A program made the translations under genes and the position numbers. The notes under the pieces are model-generated. The model was not told the DNA's origin. It did no database searches and worked only from the letters and a program-made list of their open reading frames with translations. A DNA stretch of 56,590 bases from the NCBI GenBank assembly GCA_028281765.1, contig JANQJF010000088.1, positions 1-56,590 on the forward strand, written 5' to 3'. The stretch comes from Planctomycetota bacterium (GTDB lineage: Bacteria; Planctomycetota; UBA1135; UBA2386). The first letter of the stretch is position 1, and every line of letters starts with the position of its first letter. Below are positions 40,461 to 48,146 of this stretch, piece by piece.

Positions 40461-41597
40461 TCACACCGCGACCGCGCGATCGACGAAGTCCAACTCCGCC
40501 GCGATCCCACGCACGAGGTCGCTCTCCGGTGCCCACGCGGGATCGAGTACGGACCACGTGTAGGTCTCGACCTCGAGCAGCGGCGTTTCGCCGGCGCGGC
40601 TCGCGTACGCCGCGAGCACCCGCTCGACCTCGTTGCGGGTCGAACCCAACGCGCCATCGCTGTCCCAGTAGATCGGCAAGTGGAAGTGCGTCCGCAGCCC
40701 GTCGGCCCGGACGAACTCGTCGCGCCGCGCCCGAACCTCGGACAGGTCCAGCGCACGCAGCTCCCCGTCGAGGGACACCGTCTGATGCAAGTAGCGCGGC
40801 TCGTCGAACGCGAGGAGTTCGTCGAGCGCGGCCGCGGGGTCGCGAAGCTCGAGGCACGAGGAGACCTGCACCTTCGGCATCCGCACGCCGGCCCGGTCGA
40901 GCCCCTCGATCGCCGCGACCGGGTCCTCGCCGATGACCGCGAGATGGCAAAGGTCGATGCAGATCCCGAGATGTCGCCGCAGCGCGGCCTCGTCGACCGG
41001 CGCATCCGGCGCCCCGAAGACACGATCCTGGAGGAACTCGCGCACCCCCGCGACGGTCTCGCGCAAGCAGAATGGTTCGGGCTCGATCGCGAGCACGAGC
41101 TCGACTCCGGTGCGCGCCTCGATCGCGGCGAACGAGGAGGCGACGCGCACGAGGTTGCGCGCCATCTTGCGTTCGTCACCCTGCCCGTAGCCGAGCGGTA
41201 GCGTCGACAACGAGACGATCTCACCGGGATGCGCGAGATCGGCCACCACCGCGGCCGCATCGAGCGTGTATTGCACGCGGGCTTCGTCGGCCCAATCCGG
41301 CGAGTAGACTCCGAGCTTCACCTCGTCGTCGTGGAACGCTTCGAACGGAAACACGTTCACGGTCCAGATCTCGAGTCCGCGCTCGGCGAGCCAGCCGCGG
41401 AGTCGGGACCGCAGCCCCCCCGAGACGCGGAGCTCGCGCGCGAGACTCGCGTCCCACCACACGCCGAGCCCGAATCTCCGCCCTCCGCGCCGCTCCGCGA
41501 TCGGGACGCTGAATCGCTGGGCCGCCGCGATCCAAGAGTCCAAATCGTGGGCTGCGTGCACGTTGCCGCAGTAGGTCGAGCGAAAGGTCTGGGACAT
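40461..41597 (-). CDS. eboE: EboE-like metabolite traffic protein (TIM barrel)
   Basis: 378 aa from ATG 41597, with TACGTT 9 nt upstream and GGGGGGAG between. The xylose-isomerase-like TIM barrel shows EboE features: STYCGNVHAAHDLDSW at the start, RGWLAERGLEIWTVNVFPF, SLSTLPLGYG, AIEPEPFCLRETV and GICIDLCHLAV with metal-binding-type His/Asp/Glu. EboE belongs to the ebo operon that in other bacteria helps move a metabolite precursor to the periplasm. The partner genes eboA, B, C and F are not present nearby, so this copy is an orphan. Cytosolic. Confidence 0.8.
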   Translation of the reverse strand: MSQTFRSTYCGNVHAAHDLDSWIAAAQRFSVPIAERRGGRRFGLGVWWDASLARELRVSGGLRSRLRGWLAERGLEIWTVNVFPFEAFHDDEVKLGVYSPDWADEARVQYTLDAAAVVADLAHPGEIVSLSTLPLGYGQGDERKMARNLVRVASSFAAIEARTGVELVLAIEPEPFCLRETVAGVREFLQDRVFGAPDAPVDEAALRRHLGICIDLCHLAVIGEDPVAAIEGLDRAGVRMPKVQVSSCLELRDPAAALDELLAFDEPRYLHQTVSLDGELRALDLSEVRARRDEFVRADGLRTHFHLPIYWDSDGALGSTRNEVERVLAAYASRAGETPLLEVETYTWSVLDPAWAPESDLVRGIAAELDFVDRAVAV

Positions 41598-41606
41598 GCT
41601 CCCCCC

Positions 41607-41612
41607 AACGTA
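41607..41612 (-). promoter_or_regulatory. -10-like TACGTT before eboE
   Basis: TACGTT on the minus strand ends 9 nt before ATG 41597. Confidence 0.4.
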
Positions 41613-41734
41613 GCCGCGATGCGCCCGGGACTCATCGCCGATCTCCAGAGACGGCAACTGGTGAGATTCACGACAGAGTCAAGACTCAGGCCTTGATTCG
41701 CCGATGTCATGGATCGCAGGAGCCGCATTCCCGG

Positions 41735-41740
41735 TAGCCT
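41735..41740 (+). promoter_or_regulatory. -10-like TAGCCT, GTG start of the LOG gene
   Basis: TAGCCT ends 6 nt before GTG 41747. An ATG three codons later (41756) is the alternative start. Confidence 0.35.
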
Positions 41741-41746
41741 GCCACC

Positions 41747-42628
41747 GTGAAACCGATGAACGAAACCAAGGCCGCACAAGACCGCATCGATGCGATTCGC
41801 TCCTCAGGGTCGTATCAGCAGGCCCACCTCGACAAGGATTTCATGGGGCGCACGGAGCTGCGCCCCATCCGCCTCCAGCTCGAGCTGATGAAGCCGGAGC
41901 TGATCCAGACCGAGCTCGGCGTCGACTCGACGATCGTCGTGTTCGGCGGGACGCGGATCATCGAGAAGCCGGACGCCGAGGAGAAGCTCGAGCGCGCGAA
42001 GCAAGCCCTCGCCGCACAGCCGGACGACTCGTCTCGGCAGCGCGACGTCCGCATCGCCGAGAACATCCTCAAGAAGTGCCACTACTACGACGAAGCGCGC
42101 GAGTTCGCCCGCATCGTCAGCTCGCAGTGCCAGATCGATCACCGCTGTGACTACGTCATCGTGACCGGCGGCGGGCCCGGCATCATGGAGGCGGCGAACC
42201 GCGGCGCGTACGACGTCAACGCGAAGAGCATCGGCCTCAACATCACGCTGCCGTTCGAGCAGGAGCCGAACTCCTACATCAGCCCGGAGCTCTGCTTCGA
42301 GTTCAAATACTTCGCGATCCGGAAGATGCACTTCCTGATGCGCGCGAAGGCCATGGTCGCCTTCCCGGGCGGCTACGGCACGATGGACGAGCTGTTCGAG
42401 ACACTGACCCTGATCCAGACGCAGCGCATGGATCCGATTCCCGTGATCCTGTTCGGCCGCGACTACTGGAAGAGCCTCGTGAACTTCGATGTGTTCGTCG
42501 AGGAAGGCACGATCTCGCCACAGGACGTGGATCTGATCCAGTATGCCGAGACGGCCCAGGAGGTCTGGGACATCGTCGCGGACTTCTACCAGCACCACCC
42601 GCAGCCGAAGCTGCCGCGCGGGCACTGA
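41747..42628 (+). CDS. LOG-family Rossmann protein (TIGR00730, larger type)
   Basis: 293 aa. LOG proteins hydrolyse nucleoside 5'-monophosphates at the glycosidic bond (cytokinin riboside monophosphate or AMP/purine types). The motif PGGYGTMDELFETL near residue 208 holds the conserved Glu/Arg site. TGGGPGIMEAANRGAYD and VVFGGTRI are further blocks. It belongs to the longer form with an N-terminal helical extension of about 60 residues. Cytosolic. The physiological substrate is uncertain, and an older lysine-decarboxylase label for this family is not supported. Confidence 0.88.
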   Translation: MKPMNETKAAQDRIDAIRSSGSYQQAHLDKDFMGRTELRPIRLQLELMKPELIQTELGVDSTIVVFGGTRIIEKPDAEEKLERAKQALAAQPDDSSRQRDVRIAENILKKCHYYDEAREFARIVSSQCQIDHRCDYVIVTGGGPGIMEAANRGAYDVNAKSIGLNITLPFEQEPNSYISPELCFEFKYFAIRKMHFLMRAKAMVAFPGGYGTMDELFETLTLIQTQRMDPIPVILFGRDYWKSLVNFDVFVEEGTISPQDVDLIQYAETAQEVWDIVADFYQHHPQPKLPRGH

Positions 42629-42656
42629 GCGAGCTGATTCCCCGGGCGCCGCTGGG

Positions 42657-42662
42657 TATGAT
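42657..42662 (+). promoter_or_regulatory. -10 TATGAT, leaderless start of the metalloprotease gene
   Basis: TATGAT (five of six consensus matches) ends 8 nt before ATG 42671. Confidence 0.5.
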
Positions 42663-42670
42663 CCGCGGCT

Positions 42671-44227
42671 ATGGGGACACGCATAGCAAAAGCACTGCTC
42701 GCCATCGGCCTGTGCGCACCGAGTCTGAGTGCGCAATTCGGGCCGTTCTATGACGCCCATTGCCTCGCGATCACGAACCTGGAGCTCGAATTGGAGTTTC
42801 CAATCGTACCCGGGTGTGAACTCATCGGCTGCTGCCCCGAGTGCCCCGGGCCTTGGCCAATTCGATGGGAAGTGAAGACTCGGACCGACGATCGCCACGT
42901 CAAAGGGAAGCACGACAACCTCACGAAGCTGGAGTTCAGGTTCCAAAACCTGAGCAAGGACGCCTGGTCGGGACTCCGAGTCAGCGGAGGCGACTGGAAC
43001 GCGGCGAACACCGCGCTGACCATCAGCGGTAGCCAAGCAACGATCTACGGGTTTCGAGACCCAGGCGAGGATCAACGGCTGCCGAGCGCCCAGCTGGTGT
43101 TGAACTTCGACAAGTCGAGCACGCAAGAGTTCTTGCAACTCAACCCAGCTCCCGCTGGCCTACCGCCAGACACCGTGCCTACCCGAACGATCACTATCGA
43201 AATCCAACAGCTCATCGATCGGCACCTGGTGAACCGAATCTCGTGGGAGGTTGAGATCTTCCCATGCGGCGACGTCGGCGCGACCTTCGATGAAATCCAA
43301 CTGCAGGGATTCGACGCGCAGCACGGCAACGCAATCGCTCAAGTGGATGGAGAGCGCCCGTCGGGAGTATGCCTCGACGACTCGCAGCACTCGGACGTCA
43401 GCCCGATCCGAATACCGAACTTGGTGAGCCCGACGCAATGCCGATCCGAGGTCGCCATTTATTCACCGGACAACGCATTCGCGCTCATTGAAGATATCAC
43501 TACTTGGACAGCTGCCTCCGACGTGCTGTCGGTACCGTTGGCATCGCTCGTCGAAGTACCGGTCCGTTTCTGGGTACTCGATCCATCTCCAGCCGTGAAG
43601 GCCGACATCGAGACGCAGTTGGGACTGGCCAACGAAGCCTACTGCAAGCACCGCGCCGGGATCCGCTTCTCAGCGCTACCGCCCATCGACCTGACCTCAG
43701 ACCCCGGAGAACTGCTGAAGTACAAGCTCAGCATGCGCGACTTCTGCGATCGCGCCGCCCTCAGTCCGTACTTCGAACGAGACCTGCTGAACGTCTACTA
43801 CATACCGGAAGGCAAACTCGACGATGGAGCGCCGCTGGGATTCTTCAGTACAGATCACGGCAACATCATCGTGATCCGGTATCAAGAAGCGCCCGAGCGC
43901 ACGCTCGCTCACGAGTTTGGCCACGCGCTAGGTCTCAAGCACACGCACGTCCTGAAGCCGGATGTCTTCAACGAAGGCAACCCTGGCTACGATAAGACAC
44001 ACGGAATGCCGGATTCGAACAACCTCATGTTCAGCGCCGGCGAATGGGACTTGACGCTTGGCCAGGTCTTTCGAGCCAACGTCGACTCCTGTTCGATCAT
44101 CAATCGATACGGATGGCGTACGGGACCGACGCGCCGATGCCCGCACTACTTGGGAGACCCGACTTGCCCGCTCGAAAACGTCCAGTTCAAGTTCGCCAAC
44201 GCGACCTGCCCCGCGGCTTCCCAATGA
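42671..44227 (+). CDS. Exported metzincin-type zinc metalloprotease
   Basis: 518 aa. Signal peptide AIGLCAPSLSAQ. Zinc-binding HEFGHALGLKH with His414, Glu415, His418 and His424, followed about 30 residues later by a Met-turn-like NNLMFS, gives a metzincin (matrixin/reprolysin-like) protease. Residues about 20-270 are a Cys-containing beta-rich region of unknown role, perhaps a propeptide or substrate-binding part. Extracellular protein degradation is likely. GC is clearly lower than in flanking genes and more rare codons occur. The stop overlaps the start of a small lipoprotein gene (ATGA), suggesting a dedicated partner. Confidence 0.85.
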   Translation: MGTRIAKALLAIGLCAPSLSAQFGPFYDAHCLAITNLELELEFPIVPGCELIGCCPECPGPWPIRWEVKTRTDDRHVKGKHDNLTKLEFRFQNLSKDAWSGLRVSGGDWNAANTALTISGSQATIYGFRDPGEDQRLPSAQLVLNFDKSSTQEFLQLNPAPAGLPPDTVPTRTITIEIQQLIDRHLVNRISWEVEIFPCGDVGATFDEIQLQGFDAQHGNAIAQVDGERPSGVCLDDSQHSDVSPIRIPNLVSPTQCRSEVAIYSPDNAFALIEDITTWTAASDVLSVPLASLVEVPVRFWVLDPSPAVKADIETQLGLANEAYCKHRAGIRFSALPPIDLTSDPGELLKYKLSMRDFCDRAALSPYFERDLLNVYYIPEGKLDDGAPLGFFSTDHGNIIVIRYQEAPERTLAHEFGHALGLKHTHVLKPDVFNEGNPGYDKTHGMPDSNNLMFSAGEWDLTLGQVFRANVDSCSIINRYGWRTGPTRRCPHYLGDPTCPLENVQFKFANATCPAASQ

Positions 44228-44616
44228 ATCGAGCATTCGTCGCCATCGGCTTGGGATTGACGGGCCTTGCGCTGCCGGGTTGCCAGGCGATAGAGCCTGC
44301 GGAAGTAGACGCAAGAAGGCAATCGGACTCGCTGCAGGCACAGACCGCGATCCTGCGCTGGTATGAATCGATCGAGGGCGAATCGGAGGAGCTTCGAGCC
44401 GTCGTTGAGTTTGGCGAACTCGCGGTGCCGATGCTCGACGCGACGATCACGGATGGACTCAGTCCCGCCCGGCGGGAGCAAGTGAAGCTTCGACTCGAGA
44501 GATTATCTGATGACCCAGCCTTCATCCGGCGGGGCATGGAGCGGACACGGCGACGATACGTTTCGCGAGCCAAGATCGCGCGCGCCGCTATCGAAGCAAA
44601 CCGAGAGCGAGACTAG
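44224..44616 (+). CDS. Small lipoprotein coupled to the metalloprotease
   Basis: 130 aa from ATG 44224, overlapping the protease stop by ATGA. Lipobox LALPGC-Q gives a lipidated Cys. The remainder is a highly charged, mostly helical domain (EELRAVVEFGELAVPMLDA). Unrecognised; possibly an anchor, inhibitor or chaperone of the protease (inference from coupling only). Lower GC like its neighbour. Confidence 0.6.
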   Translation: MNRAFVAIGLGLTGLALPGCQAIEPAEVDARRQSDSLQAQTAILRWYESIEGESEELRAVVEFGELAVPMLDATITDGLSPARREQVKLRLERLSDDPAFIRRGMERTRRRYVSRAKIARAAIEANRERD

Positions 44617-44622
44617 TCCTAG

Positions 44623-45183
44623 TCAGTCGACGAACTTGAACGTCACTCGCTCGCCAGCGTAGTGAACGTCTACCTGGACCTCCGCGCCTAGGACGGTCTC
44701 GCGGACACCTACCGAGATCTGACCCTTCGAATACGCAGAAGTACCGTTCTCAACCCACGTGTCCTCGGGGGACCCTCCCTGCTTGGTCGCCTTGACGGTT
44801 GCGTCGGTGCCGCTGCCGTTCAGGCCATAGACTTCGATCTTGTGCTTCTGCCCCTGTTTGAAGTCCACCACGCCGGACGTCTTCTTGGAAACTCCCAAAC
44901 CAGAATCCAAAACGTTGAGCACTTCGATCTTCTTCGGGTTCGCCGTTCCGGACCGCAAGTTGATCCGCATGGTGAATCTCGGAAAGTTCTTGACCCGCAC
45001 GTCGACGTCACAACTTGCGTCATCGCCCTCCCCGCCATCTTCGCTGACCGGCTCATCCGGCACTCCCATGGAGTCCAAACGCTGATTGATCGAGTCCAGG
45101 GATTGCTCGATGTCGCGAATCTCACGCGGACACCAACAACTCGTAAGGAACGACAGACCAATGACGCAGAGGGCGACTCTCAT
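44623..45183 (-). CDS. Lipoprotein with coiled-coil linker and beta domain
   Basis: 186 aa from ATG 45183; upstream in-frame sequence overlaps the kinase gene. Lipobox FLTSC-W at Cys16. A short heptad-like helix (IRDIEQSLDSINQRLDSM) and an acidic linker precede a beta-sandwich (VDVRVKNFPRFTMRINL to the end). Unrecognised, membrane anchored. It lies 31 bp downstream of the kinase-FGE gene on the same strand, so they are likely one transcript. Lower GC than average. Confidence 0.6.
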   Translation of the reverse strand: MRVALCVIGLSFLTSCWCPREIRDIEQSLDSINQRLDSMGVPDEPVSEDGGEGDDASCDVDVRVKNFPRFTMRINLRSGTANPKKIEVLNVLDSGLGVSKKTSGVVDFKQGQKHKIEVYGLNGSGTDATVKATKQGGSPEDTWVENGTSAYSKGQISVGVRETVLGAEVQVDVHYAGERVTFKFVD

Positions 45184-45214
45184 GATGACTCCTGGTATCG
45201 GGCGAACCCCCTCA

Positions 45215-47860
45215 TCATAGCTCGACGGCCCGAGCTGCGCGCAACCCGATCGAGGTCCCTCGTTCGGTCGGAGTGATCCGCGAGCGCCGAGCTGAACGCA
45301 TGTCCGTCCGCCGACTCTGCATCGACCCGCCGCGGATCGTTCGATACCGACGGTCTGGGTGCAGGAACTGACCTGTCCGAGGCGCCACTTCGCATTGCGA
45401 ATAGCTGCGGTGCCGATCGACGCACATCTCCCATACGTTGCCAACGGCGTGAACCAACCCAAAGGGATTGGTTGCGCCGTCGCTGACCCTTCGAGGCAAC
45501 CCCCCGTTCCGATAGTAGTGCACGCCGCTTTCGTCGAAGTCGGGAATCGAATCCCACCACCTCGGCGTCACGGTCCCACCGCGCACAGCACATTCGAGCT
45601 GGGCCTCGGTCGGAAGGGTGAGCCCCAACCTGTCCAACACGGCGATCGCTTCCTGCCAGGTCACGTTTTCGACCGGTTGGTCGAGCAGAAGTCGGGGCAT
45701 CCCGAATGCCGACATGCCTGCAAAGTAGCTGCTCGGATTCGCACCTGTCACCCGCAACCACTGCCCCTGAGTCAGTTCGTGCTTGCCGATGAAATACGGG
45801 TCCAAGTCGATCCGCTGGACAGGTCGTTCGTTGCGCGCGCTATCGGGGTCGAACTGAGAAGTCGCTTCGTCGTCGGAAGATCCGATGGACAAGGACTCCC
45901 CGCCCGGCACCAACACCAAGACCAAACCGGTTTCGGGTCGGATCGACAGCTGTCCGCGCTGATCGCGCAGCGGCTTTTCACCCGAGAGCACATGCCAGAA
46001 CTCGAACAATCCCGATGTTTCGTCCCGGCCGATAGGCACCAAGCCGGTCTGCGGTGGCAACTCAAGACCTCTATACCTGACATCGGAACGAATCGCGTCC
46101 CGAGTGCGGCGCCACGCGTCACTCCATTCCTCGACGCTCACCCTGGCGAGATGGCGAGCACGCCCGAGTTCGCCGCGCACGCGTGCAACCAACCCGAACT
46201 CCACATCGAAGAGCTGTTGCAGACCCGACATGTATGTGCCGAACGAATGGTGCCGGCTCTGGTCTTCGGGATCCTCGAAACTCCAAGTTCGAAACCCATC
46301 GAGCGCCCTCTTGTAGCGCCCACACAGAGACTTCCATCGTTCGAGCTCACGTGTCTCGTCGGTGCGTCGGGCGCGCGCGACCGGATCATCCGAGTCTTGG
46401 TCCGCCAGCGATTCCAGCTCCGGCCCCCACGCCTCGACGATCTTGGTCGCGAGATACAATTCCCAGTGCAACGGATGCCCCTCCCGATCCCGCGCAATCT
46501 CTTCCTCCGACCGCGGCAACGCCCGCTTCCGCAGCTCCTCCAGCTCCGCGCGAATCGCCGGCTCGTACTCCCGCACCTGCGCGCACCGCTCCAGCCAGCG
46601 CTCGCGCTCGTCGACGAAGTCCGGATGGATCGGTCCGAGTCCCGTTTCGCCCTCCTCGATCAGTTCTCCCACGAGCCGCGCTGCCAGTAGGCGCGTGGCC
46701 TCCTCTGCCCGACGCCGTTCTCCGCGCGCGACGACGAATCCGGCGACGAGCATGACGACGAGAGCGAAGATCGCAATGGCCGCCACCTGCTTGTTGCGAC
46801 GCACCCACTTCCGGAGTTCTGCGAGCGGCCCGGTCTTGTGCGCGCCGACGACGCGTCCCTCCAGGTAGCGGCGGAGGTCGTCGCCCAACTCTTCTGCCGA
46901 CGCGTACCGCACTTCGAGACTGCGCGACATCGCTTTGTCGCAGATGGACGCGAGCTCCGGCCGTGCTCGCGGATTCGCACGTTCCACACGGCTCGGCGGC
47001 CCCTCACGCAGCTCGTGCCACACGCCACGTGCCCCCTTGGCGGAACCCGGCGGCACGTAGGGCATGTGCCCGGTCAACAGCTCGTAGAGGATCGCGCCGA
47101 TCGAGTAGACGTCGGACTGGCAACCGATCGCCTCGAGATCGCCGCGCGCCTGCTCCGGCGACATGTATGGCGGGGTGCCGAGAACGTCCCCGTCCGCCGT
47201 GACCACCGGAGAGTCCGGTTCGTCTCCCGCGACGATCTCGCGATCCGTAATCAGACGGCTGCGTGACTCGAACTCCGCGGGCTCCGATCCCGCGACGCGT
47301 GCGAGCCCCCAGTCCATGACGTAGGTCGCACCGAACCGACCGACCATGATGTTTGCCGGCTTGAGGTCACGGTGAACGACGCCCTTGCTGTGTGCATAGG
47401 CAACGGCCTCGCATACGCGAACCAGGACACCGACCACCCTCGTCTCGCTCCACTCGTCGTCACCACGGCGCAGCTTCTGGAGCACCGACCCGAGGTGGCC
47501 ACCGCGGACCAGCTTCATCGTGAAATAGAGACGACCCTCCGAGTCGAGACCGATGTCGTGCACCGGCACGACGCCAGGATGGTCCAGCTGCGACGTGATC
47601 TGTGCCTCGCTCAAGAAACGACCGATCGAAGCCTGCCGGGCAGCGTCATCGGCGTGGGCCGTGCGGTCCCGCATTCGCTTCATCGCGAGTTTGCGGCGGA
47701 GATCCCGATCCCAGACGCAGTGGATCGTGCCCATCCCGCCTTGATCCAGGTCCTCCTGCAACTCGTAGCGCCCCGCCCCGGGGGCATCGGCCGCCAGTCG
47801 CTCCAGCGCTTCGCGCCACGGCCCGCTCGCAGCGGGCTCTCCATCCGAAGAGGTCGACAC
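45215..47860 (-). CDS. Transmembrane Ser/Thr kinase with C-terminal formylglycine-enzyme-like domain
   Basis: 881 aa from GTG 47860, favoured because TATTCT ends 6 nt upstream; a TTG 12 codons earlier is the alternative. Kinase domain residues about 30-310: loop DQGGMGTIH, Lys61, HRDLKPANIM with Asp165, and DWG in place of DFG (183-185), as in many planctomycete kinases. One helix (about 358-378) crosses the membrane. About 250 residues of helical linker follow, then an FGE/SUMF1-like domain from about 650 (FIGKHELTQGQWLRVTG, LPTEAQLECAVRGG, GNVWEMC, RTIRGGSM). The outer domain may bind a ligand rather than modify sulfatases. GC drops in the 3' half. Confidence 0.9.
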   Translation of the reverse strand: MSTSSDGEPAASGPWREALERLAADAPGAGRYELQEDLDQGGMGTIHCVWDRDLRRKLAMKRMRDRTAHADDAARQASIGRFLSEAQITSQLDHPGVVPVHDIGLDSEGRLYFTMKLVRGGHLGSVLQKLRRGDDEWSETRVVGVLVRVCEAVAYAHSKGVVHRDLKPANIMVGRFGATYVMDWGLARVAGSEPAEFESRSRLITDREIVAGDEPDSPVVTADGDVLGTPPYMSPEQARGDLEAIGCQSDVYSIGAILYELLTGHMPYVPPGSAKGARGVWHELREGPPSRVERANPRARPELASICDKAMSRSLEVRYASAEELGDDLRRYLEGRVVGAHKTGPLAELRKWVRRNKQVAAIAIFALVVMLVAGFVVARGERRRAEEATRLLAARLVGELIEEGETGLGPIHPDFVDERERWLERCAQVREYEPAIRAELEELRKRALPRSEEEIARDREGHPLHWELYLATKIVEAWGPELESLADQDSDDPVARARRTDETRELERWKSLCGRYKRALDGFRTWSFEDPEDQSRHHSFGTYMSGLQQLFDVEFGLVARVRGELGRARHLARVSVEEWSDAWRRTRDAIRSDVRYRGLELPPQTGLVPIGRDETSGLFEFWHVLSGEKPLRDQRGQLSIRPETGLVLVLVPGGESLSIGSSDDEATSQFDPDSARNERPVQRIDLDPYFIGKHELTQGQWLRVTGANPSSYFAGMSAFGMPRLLLDQPVENVTWQEAIAVLDRLGLTLPTEAQLECAVRGGTVTPRWWDSIPDFDESGVHYYRNGGLPRRVSDGATNPFGLVHAVGNVWEMCVDRHRSYSQCEVAPRTGQFLHPDRRYRTIRGGSMQSRRTDMRSARRSRITPTERGTSIGLRAARAVEL

Positions 47861-47866
47861 GCCGCA

Positions 47867-47872
47867 AGAATA
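47867..47872 (-). promoter_or_regulatory. -10-like TATTCT before the kinase GTG
   Basis: TATTCT on the minus strand ends 6 nt before GTG 47860 and lies inside the alternative TTG-started frame, arguing for the shorter protein. Confidence 0.4.
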
Positions 47873-47937
47873 CGCTGGCGCGTCTTCCCCGAGCAACGCA
47901 CCGGCTCCTCGGATGCTCCTCAGGCCCGGAAACGACG

Positions 47938-47967
47938 AAAGCCGGCGGCCTTTCGGCCACCGGCTTT
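47938..47967 (-). terminator. Terminator hairpin downstream of tRNA-Gly
   Basis: 10-bp stem (47941-47950 with 47955-47964, one G-T pair) and a GAAA loop on the minus strand, flanked by AAA and TTT. It starts 13 nt past the tRNA 3' end and precedes the kinase promoter. Confidence 0.7.
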
Positions 47968-47979
47968 CTGCTTCTCTGA

Positions 47980-48050
47980 GCGGGCGATGAGATTTGAACT
48001 CACGACCCTCACGTTGGCAACGTGATGCTCTACCACTGAGCTACGCCCGC
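47980..48050 (-). tRNA. tRNA-Gly (anticodon GCC)
   Basis: 71 nt. The minus strand folds into a full cloverleaf: acceptor GCGGGCG/CGCCCGC, D arm GCTC/GAGC, anticodon stem TCACG/CGTGA with loop TTGCCAA, and T arm GTGAG-TTCAAAT-CTCAT. The 3' CCA is not encoded. No attachment-site duplication or integrase was found next to it. Confidence 0.97.
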
Positions 48051-48071
48051 ACAATCGCGTGAGGGCGAGGA

Positions 48072-48100
48072 GTTGTAGAAAACCCCTCGGGCACGCTCAA
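48072..48100 (-). promoter_or_regulatory. Promoter of tRNA-Gly
   Basis: Minus strand TTGAGC (48100-48095), 17-bp spacer, TACAAC (48077-48072), about 21 nt before the tRNA 5' end. Good sigma-70-like spacing. Confidence 0.65.
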
Positions 48101-48114
48101 GTACGAATCCTAAG

Positions 48115-48126
48115 GAAAAGCTTTTC
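48115..48126 (+). promoter_or_regulatory. 12-bp palindrome GAAAAGCTTTTC before the acyl-CoA ligase
   Basis: A perfect palindrome 4 bp upstream of a TACTCT -10-like hexamer (48130-48135), which itself ends 11 nt before ATG 48147. Position and symmetry suit a repressor operator. It is AT-rich in a GC-rich setting. Confidence 0.4.
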
Positions 48127-48146
48127 GGCTACTCTACCCCCCGACG

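Noticed and set aside
47980..48050. tRNA-Gly as an integration site for a genomic island reaching to 42.7 kb
   Set aside because: No integrase, no repeated tRNA 3' end and no phage genes were found; the low-GC patch starts well inside the kinase gene, not at the tRNA.
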